DNA of 64,000 nucleotides from Iris pallida (Eukaryota > Streptophyta > Magnoliopsida > Asparagales > Iridaceae). Location: NCBI GenBank assembly GCA_029216955.1, contig JANAVB010029819.1, positions 33,337,420 to 33,401,419 on the forward strand, written 5' to 3'. How positions within the stretch are numbered: the stretch's first letter is position 1; each line of letters opens with the position of its first letter. Below, one piece after another: positions 42,198 to 55,025 of this stretch. Both the position numbers and the translations under genes were made by a program. The notes below the pieces were generated by a model, which did no database searches, was not told the origin of the DNA, and saw only the letters and a list, made by a program, of their open reading frames with translations.

Positions 42198-45000
42198 TAT
42201 ATCACTCCCCGATCCTGATATACGTATTCTTTCATAAATTCTGTACATGGTATCCTGTATTTAGCATGTGCATAATTTTATTTAATATTTATTAATGGTT
42301 GCATGTAGCCTTTAAGCATGTCATTAGTGGAATGGTTAGAGCATGTTTAGATATTAGGGTTTTCTTAAGCCAACCCAACCCCTATTTATATTCTCTTCCT
42401 CACTCTCTCTCCTCATTCACTCTCTCTTTCATTCATTTCCCTCAACTACCACCCTTAGGCAAGTACAACTTGCTCAAAAGTGGAGATTTGTGCATCTTTT
42501 ACTCTTGATTTTTTTTTCCTTTGATATTATTTGTCTACATTGTTCTTCTCTTCATTCTCTACAAGTTTAGTTCTTGAAGTTTTTTATTTTAATGGCTAGT
42601 TTTGTGTAGATCTAAGTTTCTAAAACTAGAATTTTATAGATTTTCATGGTTTTGATCTATGAAACTTGGTTGTTTTCAAAAACTAATGGTCCTAGGTTAT
42701 AGGAAATCTCATTCTACCCAATTTTGGATTTTGAACCGCCGAATTTCAACTTGTTTTGAGGAAGTTATGGCCAAAACAATATTTAAACATCTCCTATGTT
42801 CATCCGTCCTGGTTCTGGCAGGGACGATGAATAGTACCGCATGGATGCATAGTACCACATGGATGCATAGTACTGCAGGAATGAATAGTGACGTATGGAA
42901 TGAATAGTACCGCAGGAATGAATAGTACCGTATGGATGTATAGTGCCGCATGGATGCATAGTGCCGCATGGAATGAATAGTACTGCATGGAATAAATAGT
43001 GTCGCAGGAATTAATAGTGCCGCATGGATGTATAGTGCCGCATGGATACATAGTACCGCAGGAAGGAATAGTGCCGCGTGGAATGAATAGTGCCGCAGAA
43101 ATAAATAGTGCCGTATGGATGCATAGTGTCGTAAGAATGAATAGTGCCGTATGGAATGAATAGTATCGCAGAAGGCCGCATAGTGCTGCAGAAGGTCGCA
43201 TAGTACCGCAGAAGGATGAATAGTATCGTAGAATGTCGCATAGTGCCGTAGAAGGCTGCATAGTGCCACATAGTGCCTATTTTGGCTGTTTTTGGCTGTT
43301 TTATGTCCTATTTGGCTGAATTGTGGCCAGAATTTCTCCCAACTCCCAACATGAAAATTGTAGATCTTTGTCTTGGTTTCAAGAATCATCATGTCTCACT
43401 TCAACCAAAATTCATATGTGACATTGTCATCTTGTGCACCTTGCACCTTGTGCACCTTTTACCTTGTACTTTTGCCCGTGTGTCGTTTGGGCCACTTCAT
43501 GACTTGCGAGCACTTCATACCCTAAGTGCGTAGTGCCTTTTTGTTCTCTTCCCTCTTGTGTCTTGATTCTTATTCCTGATCTGACTACCTATGCGTGTGC
43601 TGGATAACCCTATGTGTGTACTAAGGTACAATCTATGTGAGCACCGAGGTGCTATCCTATGTGCTAAGTGTTCCTACGTGATACCTGCCAGTACCTCCAA
43701 GAGTCCAGTATTTACATAGCGAATGGTCGGTAGCAATAACGTGGTATGTATTGTGTGTTGTATTACACCAAGAAGGGGGTACATGTGTATGACTCCATGA
43801 GCCTATATGGATCCCTTCTTGGGGTACTCGTACAATGTACAACATCTAGGGGAGTAAGCATGTGACCACGACATGTGAACTCCGAGGATAACCTAGGGAT
43901 TAACTAGGCAACTAACTTGGTAGATGCATTGGGTGGAAAGTATCCCGAGATCGTGTCATAGTAGCCACCCCAGGTCCGATCCTGACGTGTCGGGTTGGCC
44001 GCCCCGGATATGGTTTCATTCGCCTATAGGGGATGGCTATATTCGACTTCTACGAGCTATGTGTTATATGTTTTAGCGCGGTAGCCCTTCGGGGGACCGG
44101 TGCATAATCAATGTGCTATATGTCTTATGGTTTGGCTAGGCCTGCTGGGTTGACACGATCTGAGAATTTCTTTTAATCAGTATCACGGGGATAACTCTGC
44201 CAAATATAGAAAGCCGCGGGAATGAATGGCCGCTTGAAAAATGACTTGACTGTGCCTTGTGCCTTCCGTTAGTAGCAGAGGGACATGGACTGTCATGGTG
44301 CGTGGTCCAACCCATGTCCTTGTTTGGTTGTTGGGTTGGTCTATCGTGCTAGGACAGGCTGTGGACCGAGGTTACGATCGAAAGCTTTTATTATTACTAG
44401 TATTATTATTTTATGCTTGGATTTTATCTCACTCTTTTGTGCTCCCTTGTGGTACTTGCTATTCGGGACTGACCCCGCTGGTTTTGTTTAGCCAGATCAC
44501 GTAGCAGAGCCTGAGGATCCGACCTTCCTTCCTGACATCAATGGTGCATACTAGGAGCATGGCTGACGGGGAACTCGAGTGGGTTTCTTCTCCACCACTC
44601 TAGTATCTTTACTTATGTTCTGGCATTTAGCCACCGGCACCTGTTTAGCCGGCTAATCTGGATATTTTATCTTTTGTATAATTTATAATTAAATTCGACT
44701 GCAGCTGAATACAATTATATACCTATGACTCTCTGGGCTAGCTAACTTATAAAGCTAGATCCTCATGATCATTTTGATGAAGCGTCGGGGATGCCTTACT
44801 GCTTTATCTCATATGTTCATTAATTGATATTTTCTTGCTTTAAATGATTGAGACATAGATGCTCTGTGAGACCATAGGAGACTTGAATGTAGAATGCACC
44901 CCTTGTCTCTTGACAGCAACGATAGCCGTATGACGTTTGTATACCTCATATGGAGTAGCTGGCCTAGTCCGTCTCCGTATTTCGGTACTTGGGCGTGACA
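42198..45000 (+). repeat. 5' LTR of the + strand Tekay element
   Basis: It ends TACTTGGGCGTGACA at 45000, directly before the conserved primer-site-like segment and gag. The start is taken at TATATCACTCCCC, which aligns with TGTAACACCC of the solo LTR if the usual TG has become TA. Landmarks shared with 6201-8919: CTCTCTCTC leader (42408), TAGGCAAGTACAACTTG (42456), GGTTTTGATCTATG (42650), then an array. Confidence 0.88.
42831..43278 (+). repeat. 18-bp GCCGCATGGA array in the Tekay LTR
   Basis: About 24 units of 18-19 bp, typically ATAGTGCCGCATGGATGC, follow each other to 43278. Overlapping His/Tyr-rich frames on the - strand are a product of the repeat. Offset in the LTR is about 630-1080, the same as the TGCGCA array in 6201-8919. 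Confidence 0.93.
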
Positions 45001-45034
45001 AGGTTTTATTGGTGGCCCATGCAGGTCTGATTTT
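45001..45034 (+). other. Primer-site-like segment of the Tekay element
   Basis: After the LTR end, GGTTTTATTGGTGGCCCATG and then CAGGTCTGA. The core GGTGGCCCATGCAGGTC is the same as in the two non-autonomous families. Confidence 0.6.
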
Positions 45035-45228
45035 TAGACTTAAGGGGTGTTACTATTATAGGAGTCTCAATCAAAACTTGTTCCCTTTGAATCCCTTGCC
45101 TCGACTTCTCTTCCCTCACCTTGATTGATATCCTGAATTGCATCCTCGAATCTTCCTTGTCCTATTATTTAATAACATGTATCTTTCCCTATAGGAGTGC
45201 TTCTTTCTTAGTAGCTGGCGAGGCCAAC

Positions 45229-46620
45229 ATGGAGGGACGTCTAGTAGAGCATGGCTCGACGGGGCAGCAGCCGGAAAGAATACATTCTCCTGACCAGATC
45301 CGAGTGGAAGTGATATCAGTGCCAGTGGAACCGCATGTTCTAGAAACTCCTGCACCCCCAGCAGTGCCGGCAGAGACGACAGTATCTGATGCTGCAGCAC
45401 TCCTAGGGGTCATCCGGGGATTTTTGGCCACTCAGCAGCGTCAGGTGGCAGCCCATCAGCAACAGCAGACCCAGCAGCAGTAACAAAATGTGCTACTGAA
45501 TCAGGGGTTACAATTAGCCCTTGAGAGAAGTTTCAGGAATGATTCGGGAGCGTCGGGAAGGTTTTGTCGACTTAACCCGAGATACTTTGATGGTACGGAG
45601 GATGCCATCACGACGGATGCTTGGCTTCAGGATATTGAGGCCATATTGTCTGTAGCAAAGGTTCCAGCAGAAGAGAAGGTTGACCAAGTCAGACTGTTAC
45701 TTCAGGATCTCGCCCGTGATTGGTGGGCATCGGAAGAGGTTGGAATGAGGAGTCCTGTCCCTTGGGATAGCTTCAGTACCAGATTCAAGGCCAAGTACTT
45801 TGGCGTGGTAGCGCGGTGTGAGCTACAGCAGAGGTTTATCAGTCTCAAGCAGGCTGGTAAGACGGTGGATGGATATGCAGCGGAGTTCTGCAGACTGAGT
45901 CGGTTTGCGCCGACGATGGTGGCTACAGAGCCGGAGAAGGCTATGAAATTCCAGTAGGGACTTTATTTGGAGATTCTACAGCTAGTAGAAGGGTACGACT
46001 ACCAAACTTTTGATGTCGTTTTAATGGCAGCTCGGAGGCATGAACTCACCCAACAAAGGTTGGTGACAAGACATGAGGGCCAGAAGAGGTCTCATCCCCA
46101 GAGTAGGGACGGAGGAGCAGTACAGCGAACATCGGCGCCAGCACCTGGCATCCGTATTCATGAGTCAGGAGCGCCGCGGAGGATGGCGGTATCAGAGATA
46201 ACAACACCAGTTCGGCATCAGCAGCCGAGGAACCAGCAGCAGCGCCAGGGAGCGCCCATTAGATGTACTTACTATGGTAAGGGTGGGCACACTAGGGATG
46301 CGTGTCGTTCAGCTAACAGATTATGCATGAGGTGTGGCAGTCCAGACTACAGGATTGCCAATTGTCCTATGATGCAGAGGCCAGGAGGGCCAGTTCAGCA
46401 ATTTTCGGTATTGCCAGCTCCGAGGGCAGCACCGAACAGAGGACCAGCATTGGCCGTAAGGCCGCTAGCCCAGCGTCTACCGATGCAGAATCAGATGTTT
46501 TGCCAGGTACAGAACCAGAAAGGCTCGCAGAGGCCGCAGCAACAGCATGGTCAAGGAAGACAGCAGCAGGGAGCTCGACAAGGCCAGGGCCAGGCCTTCA
46601 CCTTATCACTGGAGGATGCA
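45229..46620 (+). pseudogene. Tekay gag: capsid and double zinc knuckle
   Basis: Particle protein. The ATG at 45229 follows AGGCCAAC. The N-terminal part is Gln-rich, with TAA at 45481 and TAG at 45955 in frame. Capsid: [74 protein letters not shown]. Zinc knuckles: [14 protein letters not shown] (second Cys now Tyr) and [14 protein letters not shown] (His now Tyr), so both knuckles are damaged by C-to-T or G-to-A changes. A Gln/Gly-rich linker leads into the protease. Confidence 0.93.
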
Positions 46621-48426
46621 CTAGCTTCAGGCGACGTGGTTGCAGGTAATATTTCTGTTACCTCTTTTCCTGTAGTAGCATTGTTTGATTCGGGGGCTAC
46701 CCACTCTTTTATATCTGCACGATTTGCGACACGTATTGGATTGAAGTTCGAGGCATTGCCAGATAGGATGAATATACTCACTGGTAATGGGCTCGTAGGA
46801 GTTAGCAGAGTGTGCTTAGCATGTCCGGTCGTAATGAGTGGGCGATTATTGCCCGCATCTTTGATTGAGTTCCCTATGGGCAACTTTGACGTTGTCCTTG
46901 GCATGGACTGGTTGAGAGACAGTCATACGACGATAGATTATCGGAGAGGTAGGGTAGTATTTAATGTACCTGGCATTGAGGAGTTCATCTTTGTTCGATC
47001 ATTGGTGGGTCGACCCCAGGGCACAGTTGCAGCAGTATTGGAAGAGCAGGAGCAGATTCCAAGAGTGGTCAGAGAGTTTCTTGATGTATTTCCAGATGAG
47101 CTTCCAGGTTTACCACCGGTGAGAGATGTGGAGTTTTGTATTAAGTTGAATCCTGGAACGGAGCCTAAGGTCGGCAGAGTTTACAGGATGTCGCAGTCAG
47201 AGTTGGATAAGTTGTACCAGCATGAAGAAGAACTGAAGGCAAAGCAGTTTATCCGAGACAGTGAATCGCCCTGGACAGCACCGATGATTTTAGTACCCAA
47301 GAAGGATGGATCGACGCGAATGTGCATTTATTACCGGCAGTTGAATGCAGTGACAGTGAAGAACAAGTATTCATTACAAAGGATTGATGACTTGTTTGAT
47401 CAATTGAGTAAGGCCTGCATCTTTTCTAAGATTGATCTTCGATCTGGATATTATCAAGTGAGGGTCCGGGAGAAGGACATACCCAAGACAGCATTTAGAT
47501 CGCGGTATGGACATTATGAGTTTCTGGTAATGCCATTTGGACTGACTAATACCACAGCAGTATTCATAAATTTGATGAATCGCATATTTCTACCCTATTT
47601 GGATAAGTTTGTAGTAGTGTTCATAGACGACATCCTCGTCTATTCCAGTAGTGAAGAAGAACATGAGAAACATCTTCGGACAGTTTTGCAGACCTTGAGG
47701 GAGCATCAACTTTATGCGAAGCTTAGTAAATGTGAGTTTTGGTTGGATCATATTTCGTTCTTGGGACACATTATTTCTGGAGCAGGAGTGTCAGTAGATC
47801 CGAAGAAGGTTGAGGCAGTAGAGAATTGGCCAGTTCCGAAGACGGTAGCAGAAGTGCATAGTTTTTTAGGATTGGCAGGTTACTACAGGAGGTTCGTGGC
47901 AAACTTTGCCAGGATTTCAGCACCCTTGACGCGTTTGACGCATAAGGATGTAGAGTTTGTTTGGTCAGCAGAATGTCAGACATCATTTGAAGAGTTGAAG
48001 AAGAGATTAATCTCAGTCCCGATCTTGACACTTCCAGTAGGATCGGGAGGGTTTACAGTGTATTGTGACGCATCTGGGAAGGGACTTGGGTGTGTATTGA
48101 TGCAGCATGGTAAGGTGATAGCATATGTATCTCGACAGCTTCGGGACCATGAGAAGAACTATCCGACCCACGACCTGGAATTAACAGCAGTAGTATTTTC
48201 GCTTAAGTTATGGAGGCATTATTTATATGGGGATCGAGTGGAGATTTACACTGATCATAAGAGCTTAAAATATGTATTCACCCAGAGGGACCTTAACATG
48301 AGACAGAGAAGATGGTTGGAATTACTGAAGGACTTCGATGTGAATCTTCAGTATCATCCAGACAAGGCGAATGTGGTAGCAGATGCCTTGAGCAGGAGAG
48401 GTGGTACATTTATTTTAACCTCGTAG
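46621..48426 (+). pseudogene. Tekay protease, reverse transcriptase and RNase H
   Basis: One open frame from 45967 to a TAG at 48424. Protease: [16 protein letters not shown] (about 46670) and [42 protein letters not shown], then [20 protein letters not shown] followed by IYYRQLN, where IDYRQLN is usual (an Asp-to-Tyr change at a conserved place), then [28 protein letters not shown], and the intact catalytic [11 protein letters not shown] (about 47620-47650). RNase [48 protein letters not shown] and VVADALSRR, with its acidic residues in place. It is the best-preserved pol in the window. Confidence 0.95.
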
Positions 48427-49098
48427 AGGCATATTTTGGAAGATCTTCAGGAAATGGGAATTGAAGTAATCTTGCCACAAGATACGCGAGTTATGGCTAA
48501 TACGCAGATTCAGTCTACTTTAGTAGAGAGGATCAGAGCAGCCCAGGCAGAGGATCCGCGGATCCAGAAGCTTCGATCAGAGTGTGAGTCAGGTCTCAGA
48601 AAGGAGTTAGTAATCCATGAGGATGGTACACTTAGGTTCGAAAACCGTCTTTGTGTACCAGGTGGAGACCTTCGACATAAAGTTATATCAGAGGCTCATA
48701 GTTCTCCTTATTCCATTCATCCCGGAGGCACAAAGATGTACCAGGATATGAAGCAGCACTTTTGGTAGAATGGAATGAAGAGGGAGATAGCGAGGTTTAT
48801 ATCCAGATGTTTAGTATGTCAGCAAGTGAAGGCAAAGCAGTAGAGACCAGCAGGATTGTTACAGCCGCTTCCTATTCCGGAGTGGAAGTGGGAGCACATC
48901 ACGATAGACTTTGTGACCGGTTTACCTAGATCTCCGACCGGTCGAAATGCACTTTGGGTAATCGTGGATCGGCTCACGAAGGTTTCTCACTTTCTTCCTT
49001 TCAGAGTAGGGCAGTCTAGTGAGCAGTTGGCAGAAATATATATGAAGTAGATAGTGAGGCAGCATGGTGTTCCAGTCAGCATCGTATCAGATCGAGAC
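48427..49098 (+). pseudogene. Tekay integrase, cut inside the catalytic core
   Basis: The zinc-binding part (SEAHSSPYSIHPGGTKMYQD, then CLVCQQVKAKQ) and core (EHITIDFVTGLPRSPTGRNA, LWVIVDRLTKVSHFLPF) carry the first Asp. The second Asp is in VSIVSDRD at 49080-49097, after which the nested element starts, so the third catalytic Glu, the C-terminus and any chromodomain are displaced. Stops: TAG at 48766 (Trp codon), 48841 and 49048 (Gln codons). Confidence 0.93.
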
Positions 49099-52000
49099 TG
49101 TCACGCCCCAGTTCCGGAATACGGGGATGTACACGGCCAGCTACACCGTATAAGGTACGAATACGCTATACGGTGATAACGGCTGTCCAGTCTGGTTGGG
49201 TATCCTAGCATGTAATCAATCTATGGCCTAAATCCGATCTCATATCCACAGGTAAAATACTATGAAACAATATCAAGAGAGATAATCATATGAAAAACAG
49301 AAAATACTCATATGAAAATCTGGAATCTACAGTACATGATAATAATGTCGACAAGTATACCTTCCCACAGTTCCTAGCATGGTCTGGAACTGAAGCACAC
49401 CCTCCAAGTCAAGTCTGGAAGATCCACCGGGTCGGTCTCAGACAATCTGGGAACAATCCAGGGTTGGTCAGGCCAACCGCAGCAAGTACCAGAAAGGAAG
49501 GCTCAAGGACGGGCAAAGAAAACCAGCAGGACAAAATATGACAAGGATAACATCTAAAAACAGTAAATAAGGGTAAGGGATCGTGCGGTACCAACGCACG
49601 ATAACAATCCACAAGTATAGTGAAGCTAACACAATCACAATCTCCCTAGCATCCACTAATACCTGTATTGCCAGATGGAAATCAATATCAGCTGGCTAGC
49701 AGGCAACAAGCCAAACAACACAGAAGGACAAGCGGCCACACAATGCCTACGGCTTGCTATTATTAGCTAACTAGGGTTATCACAGGCCTAATTACTAACA
49801 AGATGCAATGAGACTTCAAGGTCCAGCTCCTGCTTGCTACTACCCGAATGGCCCCAGCAAAAGAAAAAGATAGATATAGCAGGCACACTGCAGTAAGATA
49901 CATGTGCCCTAAAGAAGTGCCACACTCGACGGAGGGCTGGAAATGCGCTCATCTCAACGGATAGCAACAAATCCCTAGTATATATATAGATACATAGGGC
50001 CGGGGTCAGACAAGCAACAGGTCACTGGGAAGTCCCCATGAACTACATGATTAATCTAGTTATTAGCCTAGTGAGTTTCATTATGGATCCCTAACCGTGG
50101 TACTCAGGGATCCATGTCCTAGACATGATGCAAGACAAGACTGGACTGGTGGCTTATACAAGCACAATCAAAAGAAATCAACCACGGTGTCAAGACGGGG
50201 TCATGCTGAGCAAGTCAGGACTTGCTGTCGCAACAGCAATCAAGAGTAAACATGTCATGTCGAGAGTACTAGTCAGGAGTGCGCCACCACAGGACACTAT
50301 CAAGAATCAAGAGTATATATGCCAGGTTTACTGTCAAGTCCAGAATGCTAGTCAGGAGTGCACCTCTACGGACCACTAATCAAGAGTCAAGACAGGTCCA
50401 GGTCATCGTGTAATACCAGAAACAAGGTCAAACCTATCAGTCACAAGAAGTCACATGTCCAAATCGTGACATGGATATCAAGTCGGTTACAAGATCAAAA
50501 TCTCCACTATAATAGTCTCTCAAGTACACATGGGAACCTACAACTCAAATTATCAAGTCGGTCCATCCACCAGATCAATCTAGCAAGGGTCTTCCATCCA
50601 TGATGGAGTGAATATCACGTCAATAAAGACAACCACCAAATACCAAGCGCATCACTATAAGCAACGCTAGGCCCTCTGGCTCACAAGAATCCTCCAAGTC
50701 AATGATCACCAGCCACTAGAAAACGAGCCCCTCAACTACCAAGACATGGCAATCAAACCAGGTTCCCCAACTACCGGAATACACAAAGGTATCAGGTTTT
50801 GGGCATTTGGGAAGTCGAGTAAAAATCATATAATAATACCCTCGATATTCTCCTCGTTCCACGAAATATTTGAAATCACCAAAATCCAAGAATCCACATA
50901 GATCCACCAAGTCAATATCCCAAGATCGTACTCTCCATAATACTCAATCCTCAGTCATATCCACAAGTCACAACTCCCAATACATAGGACAACTGTCAGC
51001 TCTATCTGACTAGACTAGGACAACCCCTAGGATGAAAGGTCAGGGGACAAGAGTCCCGTAATAAATATCGTCGGAAGTGGCAAGGATTACACGGACCGCT
51101 CTGGAGCAAATCCACAACCCTTAAACCAAACAAGGACCAGGGTTACAGACCGTCTCCCGAGTGGAACCGCTCTCCTTACGCTATCCGACGTACAAGACAG
51201 ATCAGGAGCTAGGCGACTGATCTAGTCTGGAGTCTACCTAGCAAGCAATGGGATCATGTATACTATACCAAGGTGAGCAGGCACGAGCCCAGTCCAGCAA
51301 ACCAAAGGAATGGTTCTGCCCAGTCCTTCGAACCAATTTCCCGATCGAGAATTTTGGAAGAATCCGGCAGAGTCTCCTCTGTATTCTGGACAGGAGCTCC
51401 CAGCGAGTTGGGGCTAAAATCCACTCGGCACAACCCGTCGCGAAATCGCAGAATCGCAGACTGAGAACACTAGGTCTCAGCTACCAGCAGCACTACAATG
51501 CGTACTGGGAACAAATCGATAGCCGAGAACACTAAGCCCCGGCCTCCAGCAGCGCTACGAGGCGTACTGGAAAATCAATCGAACCCGAGACCACTAATGT
51601 CTCGGCCTCCAGCAGCACTACAATGCGTACTGGGCGCCAAGCCAACATGCATAATAATAAAATAACCGCCTCGCAGGGCGTACCACAACACATGTCCATA
51701 AATCCCTAACCCAAGCACAATCACCGCCACAAGTAAAGTTAGCCAAGCCGTTACCCGACCGCGAGTCGGACACGGGGCATACGGGGACAATCCGTACAAG
51801 TGAGTCGTGCTCGTGTCCTCGGAGGTGTGGATGACCCATCCGAGTTGCCCGATACGGTCTACCCCGGTATCGGACCAAGTTATCCTAAGTTATCATCATG
51901 GCAGTTCTACTACTAGGCTACACTACTCATGGTTATACATTTACAATTACAGTAAATTAAAATGCAATAAAATCCAGGAGAGAGGGTAAGAGCCGTCGAT

Positions 52001-53707
52001 GAGCAAGGGATACTTGCCTAGAGGGCTCGGCTAGGTAAGCAAGTCTTCGGCAGTCGCAATCCAAGCTAGCACGCCAATCGAGATCCTCAGAACACACAAT
52101 AAACAATCATTAGAATTAAATAATAAAATAATAGCAAAATCACGAAGAATGGCACGAGGCTATACCGTACGGGTCCCGCAAGCAGCGCAGGGATCTGGCA
52201 CGGAAACCGAGACACGTGGACCGATACGGGCACGCAAATCGAGACATGTACGAATATCGAGACGTGCACGAGAATTAAGATGGCACGAATATCGAGACGA
52301 ACAGGAACGGGACGTTCATGTATATCGATACGTAAACCAAGACGTGCACGTAAATCAGTACGTACACGCAAACCGGGATGGCACAAAGTCCAAAGTGGCA
52401 CGCAAACCGATGCGGCACACAAGTCGATACGTGTACGCGGATCGATGCGACACGAGAATCTAGATAGACACAGGCCAAGGCACGGAAAACGAGATGGTGC
52501 ACAAACCGAGGTTGTACGGTGCCCGAGGCAGCGCGGGGCTCGAGGCGTCCCGCTGCCCTAGGCAGCACGTAGACCGAGGTACACGTAAAATAAAGCGACA
52601 CGTACATCGAGGTGCACACGACCCGAAAACACAGGGAACGAGGAAGCACACCAACCGAGGGTGCGCTGCCCGAGACAACACGTTGCACGGGGCAGCACGC
52701 ATCCCGAGGGGTTCGCACCCCAAGGCAGCACGCAAACCGAAGAAGTGCACGTTGCACGAGGGCACACTGCTCGAGGCAGCACACTGCACAAAGCAGCACG
52801 CTGCTCGAGACAACACGTGTCCCGAGGCACGCGGATCGAGGAAGAGAGAGGCAGGTGGAGGGGCTCACCGGGGTGCTCGGCCAGACAGGGCTGGCTGCCG
52901 ACGGCGGGAGAAGACAGGAAGAGAGGGAAGCAATCGGGATCTCTCGCCGGCGGAGGGGAGTCGCGACGGCGGAGGGAGGCAGACGACAGCAGCAGCAGGG
53001 GGCAAGGAAGAGGAAGGGACGGAGGAGCTGAGGCAAGCTCGGCCAGGTGCGGTGAGTCGGCCGCCAGCGGAGGAGACGGGAAGAGAGGGAAGCGGTTACC
53101 AGGGAGGTGATGGCAGCGGCGCCCAAGTCACGGCGGCGCTGGAGGCGACCCGCGGGGGCACGACGCCCTGGACGGCCGGAGGAGATGGAAACGACGACGA
53201 TGGTGGTGGCTGCAGTGAGTGGCAGCGGACGCGGCTCCGGGAAGAGGGAGCCAGGGAGGAGGCGGCCATGGCGAAGGGGGTGGCTGCGGTGGAGATGGGG
53301 GCAGCGCTCGTGGGTGAAGGCGGCGGAGGAGGCCGGCCGTGGGGATGACAGCGACGGCGACGATGATGGCGGTGGTGGTCGCTGCGGGAAGTGGTGGAGA
53401 CGGCGGCGCGGGTGGTGGCAGTGGGGGAAGATGGCCGAGAGGGAGGAGGAGGAGAGCTCAAGAGAGAGGGGCTGGGGGCTGGCTTCTCCAGCAAGGGAGA
53501 ATAGAGAGGAGAGAGAGAAAAGAGAGTATGGGTTGGGGTAGATATTTTGGAGGGTAGATTAGGAACAAGAAATTAATAATAATAATAATAAAGAGGATAA
53601 AATTACCTCCAAGAAAATAATAAAAATTTCAAAAATACCCCAAAAATTAAAATCCTCCAAATACAATAATATGGTCAAATATGTACTTCAAAAATAGGAA
53701 TATTACA
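49099..53707 (-). repeat. Family B LTR, copy 1 (4609 bp)
   Basis: From TGTCACGCCCC to GGAATATTACA on the + strand. It contains an 18-bp array (52149-52840) and a very GC-rich part (52850-53520), where long frames exist on both strands at once. No gene is supported. Confidence 0.9.
52149..52840. repeat. 18-bp array with CACG/CGTG cores in the family B LTR
   Basis: Degenerate units such as GCACGCAAATCGAGACAT and GTACGAATATCGAGACGT, many containing GTGCAC, CGTACG or ACGTGT. The later part changes to GGCAGCACGC units. The same array is at 58076-58770 in copy 2. Confidence 0.85.
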
Positions 53708-55025
53708 TCCTACCCACCTTACAAAAATTTCGTCCTCGAAATTTCAAAATTATCAAAATAGGATTTTTAAAACTAGTACATATATATCTGCCATGAAAAC
53801 TCTACCCACCTTACAGAAATCAAGTAATACAATTAAGAAACGAACAATATCTCAATATGAAAACATCAAAGGGAACAAGGTCTAGCTAAATAAGTCAACT
53901 CGTAAGGTAAATCCAAAACATCGAAAGAAACTCGAAAATCAAGGTCTCGCATACACGAAATAACCCCATAAATCAAAACAAGTACAAAATATCAAAAATA
54001 ATGTCCAAAAACGTAAAATCGCAACTGCATAAAAATCCTCATAAATCATAAAATACAGGATATCTGTCTCGAACCAATGACCGTAGTTCCTAATATCCGA
54101 AAAATGTGTGTCATGGTTATTCCTTGCCACGTCATCCGGAATGGCTGCAAAAGATTCACCAAAACACTGTAATCGAGCGGCTGCAACTTTCGTTACCACG
54201 CCGTCAAGGTATACTAGGGTCACCCGGTACTCTCGATAAATATCCAAAACAAATCAAATCCATAACCCAAATATCCAAATCACTAAGATCACAAAATCTC
54301 TAACAATGTAATGAGAGTCCTAGAAAACAATCAAAATCCAAAATCCAGGTGAATCGTAACACACATCCAAAAATATCTTCAACAATAACCACAAGATAGC
54401 TTTTCTAGGAAAATACTCCAAACCAAGAATCTACATCAAAATATAATGTATAGAAAGTATATCTATAATCAAAATAATATCTGAAATAGATAATCATGAG
54501 TGCGGAAATGTCCGGAATCAAGGAAGCCGAATCGATAGGAGAATATCCTTCGGATACTCAACAAATGTTAAAATATCTAATCTCAGAGTCCAGGTGAAAT
54601 CTTCATTCCGCAGCAATCCAGCCAACGCTCGAAGAGGGCGATAGTGATACTAAGTCAACACGAAGTCAACGCACGAAATGGATAACAGGAAATTAAATAA
54701 GGCGAAACACCGGTAGAGAGTACAGAACCCAAGATAAATAATCATGTAACCCAATGATGGAGATAACATCTCATCAAATAAGATGATCGACATAACCAAC
54801 TATAGGATCATATCTATCAAACAAGGATCAGAGGTAGATAACACGAATAAGACATGACCAAGCAAGATAGGTCCAAGTAGAGATGAGGACCAGTTCATAG
54901 GTTCAAGGGAGCAAAGGACAAGTGTAACAAGTGGGAATACCAAGAAATAGTGGACTGAGATCAATAATCATGTGATACCCAACAAAATCTCAAAACGAGA
55001 CCTGCATGGGCCACCACTAAAACCA
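53708..55025 (-). other. Family B interior 1 (1318 bp): polypurine tract, non-coding, primer site
   Basis: The left edge holds the complement of the Tekay-like polypurine tract (GAGGACGAAATTTTTGTAAG, then GTGGGTAGGATG). The right edge holds GACCTGCATGGGCCACC before the next LTR. A - strand frame (54247-53939, TTG start, no ATG) recurs in interior 2 only because the unit recurs. No protein motif. Confidence 0.8.

Larger units (their letters stand above)
42198..49098 (+). mobile_element. Ty3/gypsy chromovirus (Tekay-type), truncated by a nested array
   Basis: LTR, primer-site-like segment, gag, protease, RT, RNase H and integrase in one direction. The 3' part of integrase, the chromodomain and the 3' LTR are beyond the nested insertion at 49099. 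The domain sequences are of the Tekay/Del type. The reading frame is collinear, broken only by point stops, so this is a young or well-preserved copy. Confidence 0.93.

Noticed and set aside
42709..43392. His/Tyr-rich 227-codon - strand frame
   Set aside because: It is the translation of the 18-bp array. The unit length is a multiple of three, so the frames stay open.
52275..53348. Frames of 283 and 284 codons in the family B LTR
   Set aside because: They overlap on opposite strands, lie in a GC-rich repeat, and recur only because the LTR recurs.
53939..54247. 102-codon - strand frame conserved at 59884-60192
   Set aside because: It has no ATG (starts at TTG). Its conservation is that of the whole tandem unit.
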